Shown piece by piece: positions 40,117-40,240 of a stretch of DNA of 40,240 nt. A program made the translations under genes and the position numbers. The stretch comes from Cellulomonas fimi. Its GTDB lineage: Bacteria > Actinomycetota > Actinomycetes > Actinomycetales > Cellulomonadaceae. The notes under the pieces are model-generated. The model worked only from the letters and a program-made list of their open reading frames with translations. It had not been told where the DNA came from and did not search any database. The stretch is taken from contig NZ_JAPESW010000034.1 in the NCBI RefSeq assembly GCF_028527925.1, forward strand, positions 1 to 40,240, given 5' to 3'. Every line of letters begins with the position of its first letter. Within the stretch, counting starts at the first letter, position 1.

Positions 40117-40240
40117 GTCGACGACCTCCGGGCGGACACGGGATGGATCGACGCGCGGTGGCTGGCGATCCCCGCCCGCGACGGCACCAAGCGCGTGCTG
40201 CGTCCGGGCGAGCCCGACCTCGTTGTGCGGGGCCCCCTCG
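40117..40240. repeat. Inverted copy of 23871-23994 at the right edge
   Basis: These 124 bases match the reverse complement of 23871-23994 in the second beta-propeller gene except at 40224 and 40234, both in the last 17 bases. Identity begins abruptly at 40117. As at the left edge, an inverted internal copy abutting the sequence end with late mismatches indicates a chimeric read or assembly end, not a gene. Confidence 0.9.

Overview
The window looks like a chromosomal contig from a high-GC actinobacterium, most likely a Cellulomonas-like member of the Micrococcales. The evidence is very high G+C with G/C in nearly every third codon position, frequent GTG starts, a PspC protein, an F420/LLM-type oxidoreductase, ThyX, a cytosolic family 3 glycosidase, ECF42-type sigma factors and an apparent abundance of leaderless genes. 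I see no rRNA, tRNA, CRISPR array, insertion sequence or prophage genes. The genus is inference.

Both ends appear to be assembly artefacts. Bases 1-55 are an exact inverted copy of 2596-2650, inside the cation-efflux gene. Bases 40117-40240 are an inverted copy of 23871-23994, inside a beta-propeller gene, with two mismatches near the edge. The last gene is therefore cut at 40116, and nothing should be inferred about real neighbours beyond either end.

Layout. 0.25-5.8 kb: a small hypothetical protein, an LCP cell-wall ligase, a CDF metal exporter, a DUF4287 protein, an SGNH hydrolase and a secreted M28 aminopeptidase. 5.9-9.4 kb: a regulator/exporter/sigma cluster, with MerR divergent from an MFS exporter and then a DGPF (YCII) protein overlapping an ECF42 sigma factor. 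9.5-14.3 kb: alpha/beta hydrolase, antitoxin-like small protein, metallophosphoesterase, cytochrome P450, ThyX, PspC. 14.4-20.5 kb: GH3 glycosidase with a two-operator promoter, a VOC protein and a 998-residue PAS-GGDEF-EAL protein. 20.7-25.8 kb: an HTH_42 (AlkZ/YcaQ-superfamily) protein, two tandem membrane-anchored beta-propellers and a hydrolase. 26.0-31.6 kb: RecQ-like helicase with an unusual tail, GyrI-like protein, MFS exporter divergent from an LLM oxidoreductase, and a rhomboid protease coupled to the latter. 31.7-33.4 kb: a second DGPF-ECF42 module. 33.4-40.1 kb: a candidate structured small RNA, a VanZ-like protein, an SQR-like flavoprotein, a truncated DUF6882 gene, a large ATPase/BTAD regulator and a zinc-ribbon membrane protein.

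Most informative observations: (1) two independent DGPF-ECF42 modules, each preceded by a TGTCGA-N17-CG(A/T) promoter buried in the 3' end of the upstream gene; (2) a symmetric divergent promoter in which an 11-bp box lies exactly 10 bp from each -10 element; (3) a candidate small RNA at 33469-33578 with its own promoter and a terminator-like hairpin with a six-C loop; (4) three 10-bp-phased direct repeats upstream of an ATPase/BTAD regulator with reversed domain order; (5) at least seven genes with a -10-like hexamer 6-7 nt before the start codon, suggesting leaderless mRNAs; (6) a RecQ-like helicase ending in a UvrD/PcrA-tail-like module.
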